Positions 35,346 through 43,037 of a stretch of 45,496 nt of DNA are shown here, in pieces. The stretch is from an uncultured Rhodospirillales bacterium. Its GTDB lineage: Bacteria; Pseudomonadota; Alphaproteobacteria; Rhodospirillales; Defluviicoccaceae. Made by a program: the position numbers and the translations under genes. The notes beneath the pieces are model-generated. The model saw only the letters and a list, made by a program, of their open reading frames with translations. It searched no databases and was not told the origin of the DNA. The DNA lies in the NCBI GenBank assembly GCA_937127205.1, contig CAKZLS010000091.1, positions 1 to 45,496 of the forward strand. The letters are read 5' to 3'. Each line of letters starts with the position of its first letter. Position 1 is the stretch's first letter.

Positions 35346-35576
35346 CTATACTAAATGTTGAAGGACTTGGAGCGCCGCAACCTGGACGCCATCGACCAAC
35401 GAGGTATAGCCTTCCTCGCCCGGCAACCAAGGACGCCAAGCCCAAGCGAGGATGTGCGCAACGATCGCAACCCCCACGAAGATGAGGAAGCTGGTCATGA
35501 AAATCCCATGAAATTCTTTTGCCTCCTCGGGTCTCAGTCCAGACAAGCTGTCTTGTCTTTCGTCTGCAGTAGTCAT
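35346..35576 (-). CDS. pufB: LH1 beta polypeptide (C-terminally extended)
   Basis: The beta antenna polypeptide has the SLSGLRPEEAKEFHGIF N-terminus and the BChl-ligating His41 (VGVAIVAHILAWAWRPW). The conserved core ends at RPWLPGEEGY (residue 57), where R. rubrum beta stops one residue later. Here 19 more residues follow (TSLVDGVQVAALQVLQHLV), apparently amphipathic or hydrophobic, giving 76 in total. The ATG has AAGGGG upstream. It is the first puf gene, 200 bp after bchZ. No pufQ is seen in between. Confidence 0.95.
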   Translation of the reverse strand: MTTADERQDSLSGLRPEEAKEFHGIFMTSFLIFVGVAIVAHILAWAWRPWLPGEEGYTSLVDGVQVAALQVLQHLV

Positions 35577-35776
35577 AGTTGTTACCCCTTAAACTCGGGT
35601 CGTTACTTCCCGTTACCGCACATTTCCCGCACGGCAGGGACCGCCTTGGCCAACGGGCCAAAACGAGACGGACACTCGACGGCGCCGAGTGAATTCATAT
35701 ATCCATCGACGATTGCTGGGCGCGCCTCGTAAGGCGGCGCGATCGGTCGAGGACCTCATTTCGTGTGCTCTTCGGG
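35577..35776 (-). other. bchZ-pufB intergenic region
   Basis: These 200 bp contain an inverted repeat CACTCG/CGAGTG (35673-35678 and 35686-35691) and GC-rich complementary stretches near 35718-35742. I find no pufQ-like frame, no TGT-N12-ACA box and no convincing sigma-70 promoter. A puf promoter of another type, or expression from the bchC promoter through the superoperon, is possible. Confidence 0.5.
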
Positions 35777-37234
35777 TCATGCGGCATGTCCCTCAGTGAG
35801 TACGGCTTGGCAGGCGGCCAACCGTCCCATCGTGACCCGTGTCTCTCCGGCCCGCCGGGCCTCGCGTTCGGTGGTGTCGCGAAGGCGTTTGGCGGCGGAG
35901 ATCCGCACCAGGACAGGTTCCCGCGCGATCAGGTCTTCAAGCGCGGCCTGGGCGTCGGCATCCCACGGAAGTTCCCGGTGAAGCCGGCCCGGCGTCGCTT
36001 CGACCCGGTCCAGTTCGGTGCCGAGCGGGATAATGTGGAAGAGGGCGTCGAACAGCGCGTTGCAAACTTCTTGAACGAGATACGTCGCGCCGGCGTAACC
36101 CATGAACGGTGTACCGGTATGTCGGCGCACGATGGCACCCGGAAACGATGCCGGGATGAAGGTCGCCCGGGCGCCCAGTTCGGCCAGATACATGCGCTCG
36201 TTATAGCTCCCGAACATCACCAGCGGCGGCTGCTCGCGGAGCGCGGTGCGGACCGCCTCGTTGTCGGGCTTCACCCCCGGCCGTCTAGCGACCGCCAAGG
36301 TGCAGGGCAGGCCCATCTCGGTCTCGAGGAAATTGCGGATGCCGCGCGCATAGGTTTCGTTGGCGACAATCGCAAACGTCGCCGTGCCGAAGAAGTCCTG
36401 GGTGACGGAACGCCACAGGTCCCATAGCGGCTTGATCGTGGTGTGTTTCTCTCGCTCGATGAACGGCTCGGGGTCGAGCCCGAGCAATTCGCCAAGCTTG
36501 CGCAGGAATTTTGTCGTCGAGTGCAGACCCACTGGCGCTTGCAGATACGGGCGGTCAAGCGCCTCGCACAGCATGCGGCCGAATTCGCGATACATGCAGA
36601 CGTTGACGTCGGCATCTACCAAGCGCGGCACGTCGGCAAGATGGCTGCCTAGCGGGAATACAAGATTGATCTCGGCGCCGATACCCTCCACCAGCCGGCG
36701 GATTTCGGCCAAGTCGGACCAAGTGTTGAAATACCCGTACGCCGGCCCGAGGATGTTGACGCGTGGCTTGGCCCCCTCATCCCGAGGCTTGGGTTTCGGC
36801 ATTTTGCCGCGTTTCAGGCCGAACTCGGTCCACAGCCAGTACAGCGCCCGGTTGGCGCTCTGCCACTGGTCTTCGTCGATGGTACGCGGCAGGAAACGGC
36901 GAATGTTGGTGCCTTCCGGGGTCACGCCGCCGCCGATCATCTCGGCGATGGACCCGGTCACCACGACGGAGGGCTTGTCCGGGTCCAGCGTCGCATGGGC
37001 GCGGGACATGGCCTGTTCGGTGCCGTTCTGGCCAAGCTCCTCCTCGCCGAGCCCGGTGACGACGATGGGCAACTCATGGGGCGGCAGCGCGTCGGTGTAA
37101 TGCAGAACTGACGTGACAGGCAGGTTCTCGCACCCGACCGGGCCGTCGATGATCACCTGCAATCCCTTGATCGCGGTGAAGACGTACACCGATCCCCAAT
37201 AGCCACCGGCGCGATCGTGATCGAGGATCAGCAT
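35777..37234 (-). CDS. bchZ: chlorophyllide a reductase subunit Z
   Basis: BchZ forms the catalytic component with BchY (nitrogenase-like) that reduces ring B of chlorophyllide to the bacteriochlorin. I start at ATG 37234 (MLILDHDRAGGYWGSVYVFT), giving 485 residues; the upstream extension overlaps bchY and is not conserved. Family text includes GPVGCENLPVTSVLHYTDAL, GSIAEMIGGGVTPEGTNI and MYREFGRMLCEAL. It overlaps the bchY stop by 7 nt. Confidence 0.96.
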   Translation of the reverse strand: MLILDHDRAGGYWGSVYVFTAIKGLQVIIDGPVGCENLPVTSVLHYTDALPPHELPIVVTGLGEEELGQNGTEQAMSRAHATLDPDKPSVVVTGSIAEMIGGGVTPEGTNIRRFLPRTIDEDQWQSANRALYWLWTEFGLKRGKMPKPKPRDEGAKPRVNILGPAYGYFNTWSDLAEIRRLVEGIGAEINLVFPLGSHLADVPRLVDADVNVCMYREFGRMLCEALDRPYLQAPVGLHSTTKFLRKLGELLGLDPEPFIEREKHTTIKPLWDLWRSVTQDFFGTATFAIVANETYARGIRNFLETEMGLPCTLAVARRPGVKPDNEAVRTALREQPPLVMFGSYNERMYLAELGARATFIPASFPGAIVRRHTGTPFMGYAGATYLVQEVCNALFDALFHIIPLGTELDRVEATPGRLHRELPWDADAQAALEDLIAREPVLVRISAAKRLRDTTEREARRAGETRVTMGRLAACQAVLTEGHAA

Positions 37235-38793
37235 CCGATCGCTCCCTTCACCGCCTTTTCGTTGGGTTTCTTGTCGAATTTCTGCTTGGAACGGCGTGAT
37301 GCCGATTGCATGTCTGGCATTTCGTTCCAAACACCCGACATCTCGCCCGTGCCCACACCCTCGAAGAACGTCGTCATCTCCTCGAAGCGTTGCTTGTTGG
37401 ACATGGCGGCATTGATCACCTGAGCCAGCGACCCGGCACCGGCCGGCCCCATCAGCGGGCGGGCGGAGATCAAATTGGTGAAGTAAAGCGCGGGGATGGA
37501 CAGCTCCTTGGCCTTTTGCACCACCGGCGTGGTGCCGATGGCCAGGTCCGGGCGGAACTCCTGCATGGCCGCTAGATCCTGTTCGAGCGATGCGCGGTAT
37601 TGAATGTGTACGCCTTTGGACTCAAGCCATTCCCGGTCGGGATCCGACCATGGGGTCTTCGGACAGGCGGTTCCCACGTAGTGCAGATCGGCGCCGCTCT
37701 CTACCAGCAGCCGTGCCACCAGAAGCTCCGACCCCTCATAGCCCGACAACGTAACCCGCCCCTTAACCGGGCACTGGGTCAGTGCACCCGTAATCGCCGG
37801 CAGAAACGCGTTCTTTGCGGCCGCAACCTGGTCGGCGGCAACACCGCAGGCGTCTCCGATGGCGTCCAGCCATGCCGCGGTACCATCAAGTCCGACGGGG
37901 GCGGAGCCGACGATCGGCCGGCCCGCGGCCGAAAACTCGCGCAGGCTCGCCGTGTAGAAGGGATGGATCGCCGCCACCGCGGCGCAGTCCAGCGCGGCGT
38001 AGAGCTCGCGCCATTCGCGCGTCGGCACCACCGGCCCGGCGCTGAGACCCATCGGCTCCAGCATCATGCCGATACCGACGGGGTCGGCGGGAAACATCTC
38101 GCCAAGCAGAGTTACGGTGGGCTTCTCGGCGTGGCCGTCGCGCGGCGCCTGGACCGGACCGCTCTCGGCCTCGGCGCGGGCGTAGCCCAGCATCGCACCG
38201 GCGAGCACATCTTTCGCCTCGGCGTGGGTCGGAACACCGAACCCGGGAACGTCGATACCGATGATGCGGACACCGTTGATGTCCTTCGGTAACAACCGCA
38301 GGGGCACGCCGGAGGCCGTGGGAACGCAAAGATTGGTGACGACGACGGCGTCGTAGAGAGCGGGATCGGCCAACTCGTGGACGGCGTCGCGAATGTCCTC
38401 GAACAATTTGCCGGTGACCAAGGTCTCGGAATTGAACGGCACATAACCGACCGTGCGGCGCGCGCCGTAGAAGTGCGAGGTGAAGGTCAAGCCATAGACG
38501 CAGCATGCCGAGCCGCTGAGGACGGTCGCCGTCCTGCGCATGCGCAGCCCGACGCGAAGCGAGCCGAAAGCCGGGCACATGCTCTGCGGCTGATCGTGGG
38601 GGCCGGTGGGATAGTCGGCGGCGTAACGTTCGAGCGTCTCGCTCTTGCCGGCGCTGGCGGCGGCGCGGCGCATTTCGTCCTTGCCCGCATGACAGCCGGC
38701 GTCCTGAGCTTGCGCGGTGGAGCCGCTGGAGTCATAGACCACCTCGGCGGAGCCGCCGGTTTCATCTCGGGTCATGGGGTCGAAATCGTTCAT
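37228..38793 (-). CDS. bchY: chlorophyllide a reductase subunit Y
   Basis: BchY is the second catalytic subunit of chlorophyllide a reductase. The 521-residue protein has Cys-rich segments typical of the cluster-binding side, including SMCPAFGSLRVGLRMR, GSACCVYGLTFTSHFYGARR and VVTNLCVPTASGVPL. An N-terminal tail of about 60 residues is poorly conserved. The ATG at 38793 lies 25 bp after bchX. The C-terminus (KAVKGAIGC) is read through to the overlap with bchZ. Confidence 0.96.
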   Translation of the reverse strand: MNDFDPMTRDETGGSAEVVYDSSGSTAQAQDAGCHAGKDEMRRAAASAGKSETLERYAADYPTGPHDQPQSMCPAFGSLRVGLRMRRTATVLSGSACCVYGLTFTSHFYGARRTVGYVPFNSETLVTGKLFEDIRDAVHELADPALYDAVVVTNLCVPTASGVPLRLLPKDINGVRIIGIDVPGFGVPTHAEAKDVLAGAMLGYARAEAESGPVQAPRDGHAEKPTVTLLGEMFPADPVGIGMMLEPMGLSAGPVVPTREWRELYAALDCAAVAAIHPFYTASLREFSAAGRPIVGSAPVGLDGTAAWLDAIGDACGVAADQVAAAKNAFLPAITGALTQCPVKGRVTLSGYEGSELLVARLLVESGADLHYVGTACPKTPWSDPDREWLESKGVHIQYRASLEQDLAAMQEFRPDLAIGTTPVVQKAKELSIPALYFTNLISARPLMGPAGAGSLAQVINAAMSNKQRFEEMTTFFEGVGTGEMSGVWNEMPDMQSASRRSKQKFDKKPNEKAVKGAIGC

Positions 38794-38818
38794 AAATCAG
38801 CGATCCGCTTTTATCCAA

Positions 38819-39838
38819 TCAAACGTTTTCGTACACGACTTCAAGCGACGGTTTTTCCATCGACGACTTGCCGCACATGTCTTGGACCGTCGCCGGTTCC
38901 AGCACCACGTCCCGTCCCACCACGTCGCTGGCGAACAGACCGAGAAGCGCGTCCTGCGACAGCGTATTCGGCTGCTGCGGCGGCGCGCTTGCGACATTCG
39001 CCGCGAGCTCTTCGAACAGCGGTCCCCAACGGTCGCCTGGGCGGCCGATGATCTGGTAGTTGGCGCTCTTTCGGCGGATTTCTTCGTCGGCTGGAATTGC
39101 GGCGAGGACGGGAATACCTGCGGAAGAGGCGAAATTTTGCGCCTCGCCGGTTCCGTCGTCCTTGTTTATGACCATGCCCGCGACACCGACATTGCCGCCG
39201 AGCTTACGGAAATACTCCACCGCGGAGCACACGTTGTTGGCGACGTAAAGCGACTGAAGGTCGTTGGATCCGACAACAATGACCTTCTGGCACATGTCCC
39301 GGGCGATGGGCAGGCCGAAACCGCCGCACACTACGTCGCCGAGGAAGTCCAGCAGGACATAGTCGAAATCCCACTCGTGGAAGCCGAGCGACTCCAACAA
39401 CTCGAAGCCATGAATGATTCCGCGTCCGCCGCATCCCCGTCCCACCTCGGGCCCGCCGAGTTCCATGGCGAACACACCGTCGCGCTTGAAGCAGACATCA
39501 CCGATGGTGACCTGCTCGCCGGCCAGTTTCATTTTCGAAGAGGTTTCGATGATGGTGGGGCAACTCCGGCCACCGAACAGCAAAGACGTCGTGTCGCTTT
39601 TCGGATCGCAGCCAATCAGCAGAACCTTCTTGCCCTGCTGGGCCATCATGTAGGACAGGTTCGCCAGCGCGAAGCTCTTGCCGATACCGCCTTTTCCGTA
39701 AATGGCGATTACCTCGGTTTCCTTGACGGCTGGCGCAGTGGATACCGGGTCGGGTTCAATCGCCGCTTCGCGGCGAAGCTGCTCCGCCATGGTGGCCGCC
39801 GCCGGTTCGGGATGGGCCGCTTTGAGGGCTTCGGTCAT
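38819..39838 (-). CDS. bchX: chlorophyllide a reductase iron protein BchX
   Basis: BchX is the NifH-like ATPase that feeds electrons to BchYZ. The product has the P-loop YGKGGIGKSFALANLSYMMA (about residues 46-65), IGCDPKSDTTSLLFGG and the cluster ligand segments GRGCGGRGIIHGF and DVVCGGFGLP. I choose ATG 39838 (339 residues), which overlaps the bchC TGA (ATGA) and has GGAGAG upstream; a TTG at 39853 would add 5 residues. Confidence 0.96.
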   Translation of the reverse strand: MTEALKAAHPEPAAATMAEQLRREAAIEPDPVSTAPAVKETEVIAIYGKGGIGKSFALANLSYMMAQQGKKVLLIGCDPKSDTTSLLFGGRSCPTIIETSSKMKLAGEQVTIGDVCFKRDGVFAMELGGPEVGRGCGGRGIIHGFELLESLGFHEWDFDYVLLDFLGDVVCGGFGLPIARDMCQKVIVVGSNDLQSLYVANNVCSAVEYFRKLGGNVGVAGMVINKDDGTGEAQNFASSAGIPVLAAIPADEEIRRKSANYQIIGRPGDRWGPLFEELAANVASAPPQQPNTLSQDALLGLFASDVVGRDVVLEPATVQDMCGKSSMEKPSLEVVYENV

Positions 39839-40773
39839 GCGCACGCTCTCCAATCAAGGATCATTTTGAGGCAACCAGGGTCGCCAAACGCCGTTCGATA
39901 CGCTTGCGGAGCGTCGACGGCCTCGTGTCGGTGGGTGATCAACCCGTCCAGTGAAAGGCTTTGTTTCTCGGCCATCTCGGTAACGGCCAGAAGGTCATCA
40001 TGCTTCCATTCCGCGGCTACACGAATCCGAGCTTCACGCATGAACGCTGGCGCGAAATCAAAAGAGAGTGGCGCACTGTAAAAGCCCGCCAAAACAATCT
40101 CACCGCCGGGCGCGATGCGGGCGATGAGGTCGTTGAGCAAGGCGGAGTCGCCGCTGGCATCGTAAATGGCTTGGTAGTCGCGACGGGGATCGTCGGCAGG
40201 ATCGAGCACGCTGTATCCGCGGGCGCCCTCGGCGCGTTCGGCATTTTGCTCCCAAACGACCGGCGGGTTGCCACCGGCTTGTACCGCAATGCGGGCGAGC
40301 AGGCGTCCGAGGATGCCGTGACCGACGATAAGATCCGGCGTCCGAGAGCCGCCGGCGATAGCGTGCTGGGCGGTTGCCGCGAGCGCCAACAAAATAGCGT
40401 CCTCTCCCAGCCTCTCGTCCACAGGCGTTGCCCGCTCTCCGGGAACGACCAGACGCGCCGCCGCGCCGCCGAACAGGCTCCGGATTTCTCCAAAGCACTG
40501 CGCCCCGGGTACGAATACGCGGTCGCCCACCTGGCGGCCTGAACGGGGTCCCGCCCCGGTCACCCGACCGACAGACTCGTACCCGGGGACGAGGGGATAA
40601 CCCATCCCTGGAAATTGCGGCATGCGGCCGGCCCAGAGGAGCCTTTCGGTGCCGGTGCTTATGCCGCTCCACTCAATGTCAACGACCACATCCGCGTCGC
40701 CCGGAGACGACAGGGCAAGCTGGCTGAGAACCAACTGTTCCGGCTTTTCCAATACGACCGCGGTAGTGTCCAT
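39835..40773 (-). CDS. bchC: 3-hydroxyethyl bacteriochlorophyllide a dehydrogenase BchC
   Basis: BchC oxidises the 3-hydroxyethyl group to 3-acetyl, finishing the bacteriochlorophyllide a macrocycle. The 312-residue protein is an MDR-type dehydrogenase with an N-terminal GroES-like fold (SGISTGTERLLWAGRMPQFPG, about residues 37-57) and an NAD-binding motif GHGILGRLLARIAVQAGG (about 152-169). It heads the bchCXYZ-puf section. Two PpsR boxes and a TATAAT lie in the gap upstream. Confidence 0.95.
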   Translation of the reverse strand: MDTTAVVLEKPEQLVLSQLALSSPGDADVVVDIEWSGISTGTERLLWAGRMPQFPGMGYPLVPGYESVGRVTGAGPRSGRQVGDRVFVPGAQCFGEIRSLFGGAAARLVVPGERATPVDERLGEDAILLALAATAQHAIAGGSRTPDLIVGHGILGRLLARIAVQAGGNPPVVWEQNAERAEGARGYSVLDPADDPRRDYQAIYDASGDSALLNDLIARIAPGGEIVLAGFYSAPLSFDFAPAFMREARIRVAAEWKHDDLLAVTEMAEKQSLSLDGLITHRHEAVDAPQAYRTAFGDPGCLKMILDWRACA

Positions 40774-40813
40774 CAGAGCTTTCTTCCGGCTGGATTAGTC
40801 CAGCATTTGACCC

Positions 40814-40819
40814 ATTATA
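40814..40819 (-). promoter_or_regulatory. -10 element of the bchC promoter
   Basis: A perfect TATAAT on the minus strand, about 40 bp before the bchC ATG. The -35 position would fall in or at the edge of the PpsR box at 40828-40845; no strong -35 hexamer is obvious. The leader would be about 34 nt. Confidence 0.5.
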
Positions 40820-40827
40820 GGATAGAG

Positions 40828-40845
40828 TGTCAGTCTAAATTGACG
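40828..40845. promoter_or_regulatory. PpsR/CrtJ box (near-consensus) upstream of bchC
   Basis: TGT-N12-ACG (TGTCAGTCTAAATTGACG), the promoter-proximal member of a tandem pair. It overlaps the expected -35 region of bchC. Confidence 0.78.
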
Positions 40846-40853
40846 CTAAGCAA

Positions 40854-40871
40854 TGTCAAGATAAACTTACA
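40854..40871. promoter_or_regulatory. PpsR/CrtJ box (consensus) upstream of bchC
   Basis: A perfect TGT-N12-ACA (TGTCAAGATAAACTTACA), 8 bp from the neighbouring box and 26 bp from start to start. The spacing is the same as in the ppaA-bchF pair. It lies just after the crtF stop. Confidence 0.82.
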
Positions 40872-40881
40872 CCAAAAATGG

Positions 40882-42060
40882 TCATTTTCCCGCGGGTTTG
40901 GCGACGATTAATCGGGTGAGCAGCGGCGCCCGGGTGGCCGCTTGGCGTGAACTCTCAAACCCTGCCATACGAAGAAGTTCGCCCAGTTCTTCAGCGGTTC
41001 TCGGCCGTCCGCGACCCATGGCGAGAAGATAAAACCCGAAATACGCGTCGCCGATGGGTTCGGCGCCTTGCGTTCCAGACATGGGTTCCGCCACCAGTAG
41101 GGTGCCGTGGTCGGACAGGGTGCGGCGAATGTTCTTAAGGACGGCGAGGGCATCGTCGTCATTGTGATCGTGCAGAATCCGCACCAGCGATATAACGTCC
41201 GCGCCTTCGGGGAGCGGGTCGGATCGGAAGTCTCCGCCTACTGCCGTGCAGCGGTCGGAAATCCCGGCGTCTGCCATGCGCGCCCGCGCGCCCTCGGCCA
41301 CCGCCGGCAGGTCGAACACCGTTGCCCGCAATTCCGGAACCCGTGTCGCGGCGGCGATGGCAAAGGCGCCGGTTCCTCCGCCCACGTCCAGCAGAGAGCG
41401 ATGCCGGGTGAGCGGATAAGCGCTCAGTACGTCATCGGCGATGAGCGCCTGGGAGGCCGACATAAGGGCGCTATAGTCGGAAATCCGAGCCGTTTCCAAG
41501 GTATCTGGCCGATCCGCGCCGGCGTAGGCCCAGAACCGGGAAAGCGCGGTATCCGTCGGTGCTTCGCGCAACAAAGCCACCGGGTCATGCAGGTCTCCGT
41601 AGAGCAGGGTGTGGTGTTCGATCATCTGAGCGACGCCGCCATTGCCGAGTAGGGCGGCACCCAGAGGCCCGAGGCCGAACCGCTCCTGGCTGCGTCGATC
41701 CACCAATTGCAGCGACACCGCAGCGGTGAGCAGGCGCGCCGTGGCGTCGCCGGACAGCGACAAACGACGCGACAGCGTATCCAAGGTCTGCGGGCCTTCG
41801 CTTAAGATGTCGAACAGCCGCAACTTCACGCAGGCAAGCAGGATTTGCGAGTACACGAACCCGGCGCAGAGATCGAACAGCGCCCGCGCCCGGCGGTTGG
41901 CGATGGGCCGGGTCAATGGAAACGCCACCGCCCATCGCTGGAAGCGGGGACTGGCGAGCAGCCGGTTACGCAGGTCAAGCAAGCGGTCGATCAACGATCC
42001 TCTCCGGTCTGCGACCGGTGGGCGAGGTAGCGTTCCGGCGTTGCCGCCAAAGTCCTGCAT
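40882..42060 (-). CDS. crtF: carotenoid O-methyltransferase CrtF
   Basis: CrtF transfers a methyl group from S-adenosylmethionine to the 1-hydroxyl of acyclic carotenoids (demethylspheroidene or rhodopin-type), a late step to spirilloxanthin or spheroidene. I use ATG 42060, 1 bp after the crtE stop, giving 392 residues; the longer open frame lies within crtE. The N-terminal dimerisation part has FDLCAGFVYSQILLACVKLRLFDILS (in two parts, about 52-77). The SAM motif is SLLDVGGGTGAFAIAAATRV (about 213-232), and LVRILHDHNDDDALAVL is typical of the family. Confidence 0.94.
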   Translation of the reverse strand: MQDFGGNAGTLPRPPVADRRGSLIDRLLDLRNRLLASPRFQRWAVAFPLTRPIANRRARALFDLCAGFVYSQILLACVKLRLFDILSEGPQTLDTLSRRLSLSGDATARLLTAAVSLQLVDRRSQERFGLGPLGAALLGNGGVAQMIEHHTLLYGDLHDPVALLREAPTDTALSRFWAYAGADRPDTLETARISDYSALMSASQALIADDVLSAYPLTRHRSLLDVGGGTGAFAIAAATRVPELRATVFDLPAVAEGARARMADAGISDRCTAVGGDFRSDPLPEGADVISLVRILHDHNDDDALAVLKNIRRTLSDHGTLLVAEPMSGTQGAEPIGDAYFGFYLLAMGRGRPRTAEELGELLRMAGFESSRQAATRAPLLTRLIVAKPAGK

Positions 42061-42061
42061 G

Positions 42062-42931
42062 TCAGGCCGCGCGGCGAGACAGATCCTTCGGCAGGAATCG
42101 CTTGGTTTCAACAACGATGAGCTCGCGAAGCTCGTCACGGCCGGTGCACGGAGGAATGGAGTCCACGGCATCGGTAAGAAAATCCTTGAGCCGCTGGATC
42201 GCGCCGTCCAAGCCCAGTTCCAGGACGGCACTGGGACGTCCCAGGGCTTCATCCTGTCCTATCGGTTTGCCCATTTCCTCTGGGTTGGCAACCACGTCGC
42301 GAATGTCGTCGGCGACCTGATAGGCCTCGCCGAGCCGGTCGCCGAGCATGCGCCAGGGTTCCGGATTGGCGCCCGCCGCCGCCGCGCCAGTTACCGTCGC
42401 GGCCATGAACAGCGATCCCGTTTTTGCCCGTTGATAATTCGCTAGATCGACCTCGGACTCGCATTCCCATGCTTGACCCGCGATGATCCCCGATGGTGCG
42501 CCGACGGAACCACCGACGGTCAGCAGCAGAGCGGTCAACCGTTCGGGCGCGCAAGCAGCCTCGCGAGCAAGGGTCTCGAAGGCCAGGACAATAAGAGCGT
42601 CGCCCACCAAGACGGCCAGCGGCTCGCCAAACGCCCGGTGGACCGAAGCTTTGCCGCGCCGGACGGCCGCGTCGTCAAAGCACGGAAGGTCGTCATGAAC
42701 CAGCGAGGCGCAATGCAGAATTTCGATCGAGGCGGCGGCCGCGTCGGTAATAGACGGGATGTCGTCTCCGCAAGCGGCAGCCACGGCAAGACACAACCGT
42801 GGCCGGATCCGCGCCCCCCCGGGGAAAAGTGCGTAATGCATTGCATTTGCTAGCTTTGGCGGACTTCTTCTGGCCGTTGCGCGAACCACTGCGGCATCGA
42901 TAGCCTGCTCAACTCGCGTCATCGCATCCAT
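42062..42931 (-). CDS. crtE: geranylgeranyl diphosphate synthase CrtE
   Basis: CrtE makes geranylgeranyl-PP, used for carotenoids and for the bacteriochlorophyll tail (BchG/BchP). The 289-residue protein has both aspartate-rich motifs: first SLVHDDLPCFDDAAVRRGK (about residues 75-93) and second YQVADDIRDVVAN (about 200-212). GGARIRPRLCL precedes the first. The ATG has a strong GGGAGGATATC upstream. It is divergent from crtD with a PpsR box between, and runs on into crtF (1-bp gap). Confidence 0.95.
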   Translation of the reverse strand: MDAMTRVEQAIDAAVVRATARRSPPKLANAMHYALFPGGARIRPRLCLAVAAACGDDIPSITDAAAASIEILHCASLVHDDLPCFDDAAVRRGKASVHRAFGEPLAVLVGDALIVLAFETLAREAACAPERLTALLLTVGGSVGAPSGIIAGQAWECESEVDLANYQRAKTGSLFMAATVTGAAAAGANPEPWRMLGDRLGEAYQVADDIRDVVANPEEMGKPIGQDEALGRPSAVLELGLDGAIQRLKDFLTDAVDSIPPCTGRDELRELIVVETKRFLPKDLSRRAA

Positions 42932-42981
42932 GATATCCTCCCTAGCTTATGCAGCTGTCATTTTTCATTGTCACTATGATA

Positions 42982-42999
42982 TGTCAAGTATTATAGACA
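42982..42999. promoter_or_regulatory. PpsR/CrtJ box between crtE and crtD
   Basis: A perfect TGT-N12-ACA (TGTCAAGTATTATAGACA) in the 106-bp divergent region. It contains TATTAT (42989-42994), a plausible crtD -10 with TTGTCA 15 bp upstream (42968-42973). On the other strand it contains TTGACA facing crtE. One box may thus control both carotenoid transcripts. Confidence 0.82.
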
Positions 43000-43037
43000 C
43001 TGGTGCGGAATGCAACGAAATAGAAGGATAACGTGCA

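Noticed and set aside
38774..40081. 435-codon plus-strand frame opposite bchX and bchC
   Set aside because: It is a shadow of two conserved genes; the text is Arg/Gly/His-rich without family resemblance.
42956..42973. Second PpsR-like box between crtE and crtD
   Set aside because: The sequence reads TGT-N12-TCA, so the right half-site is missing.
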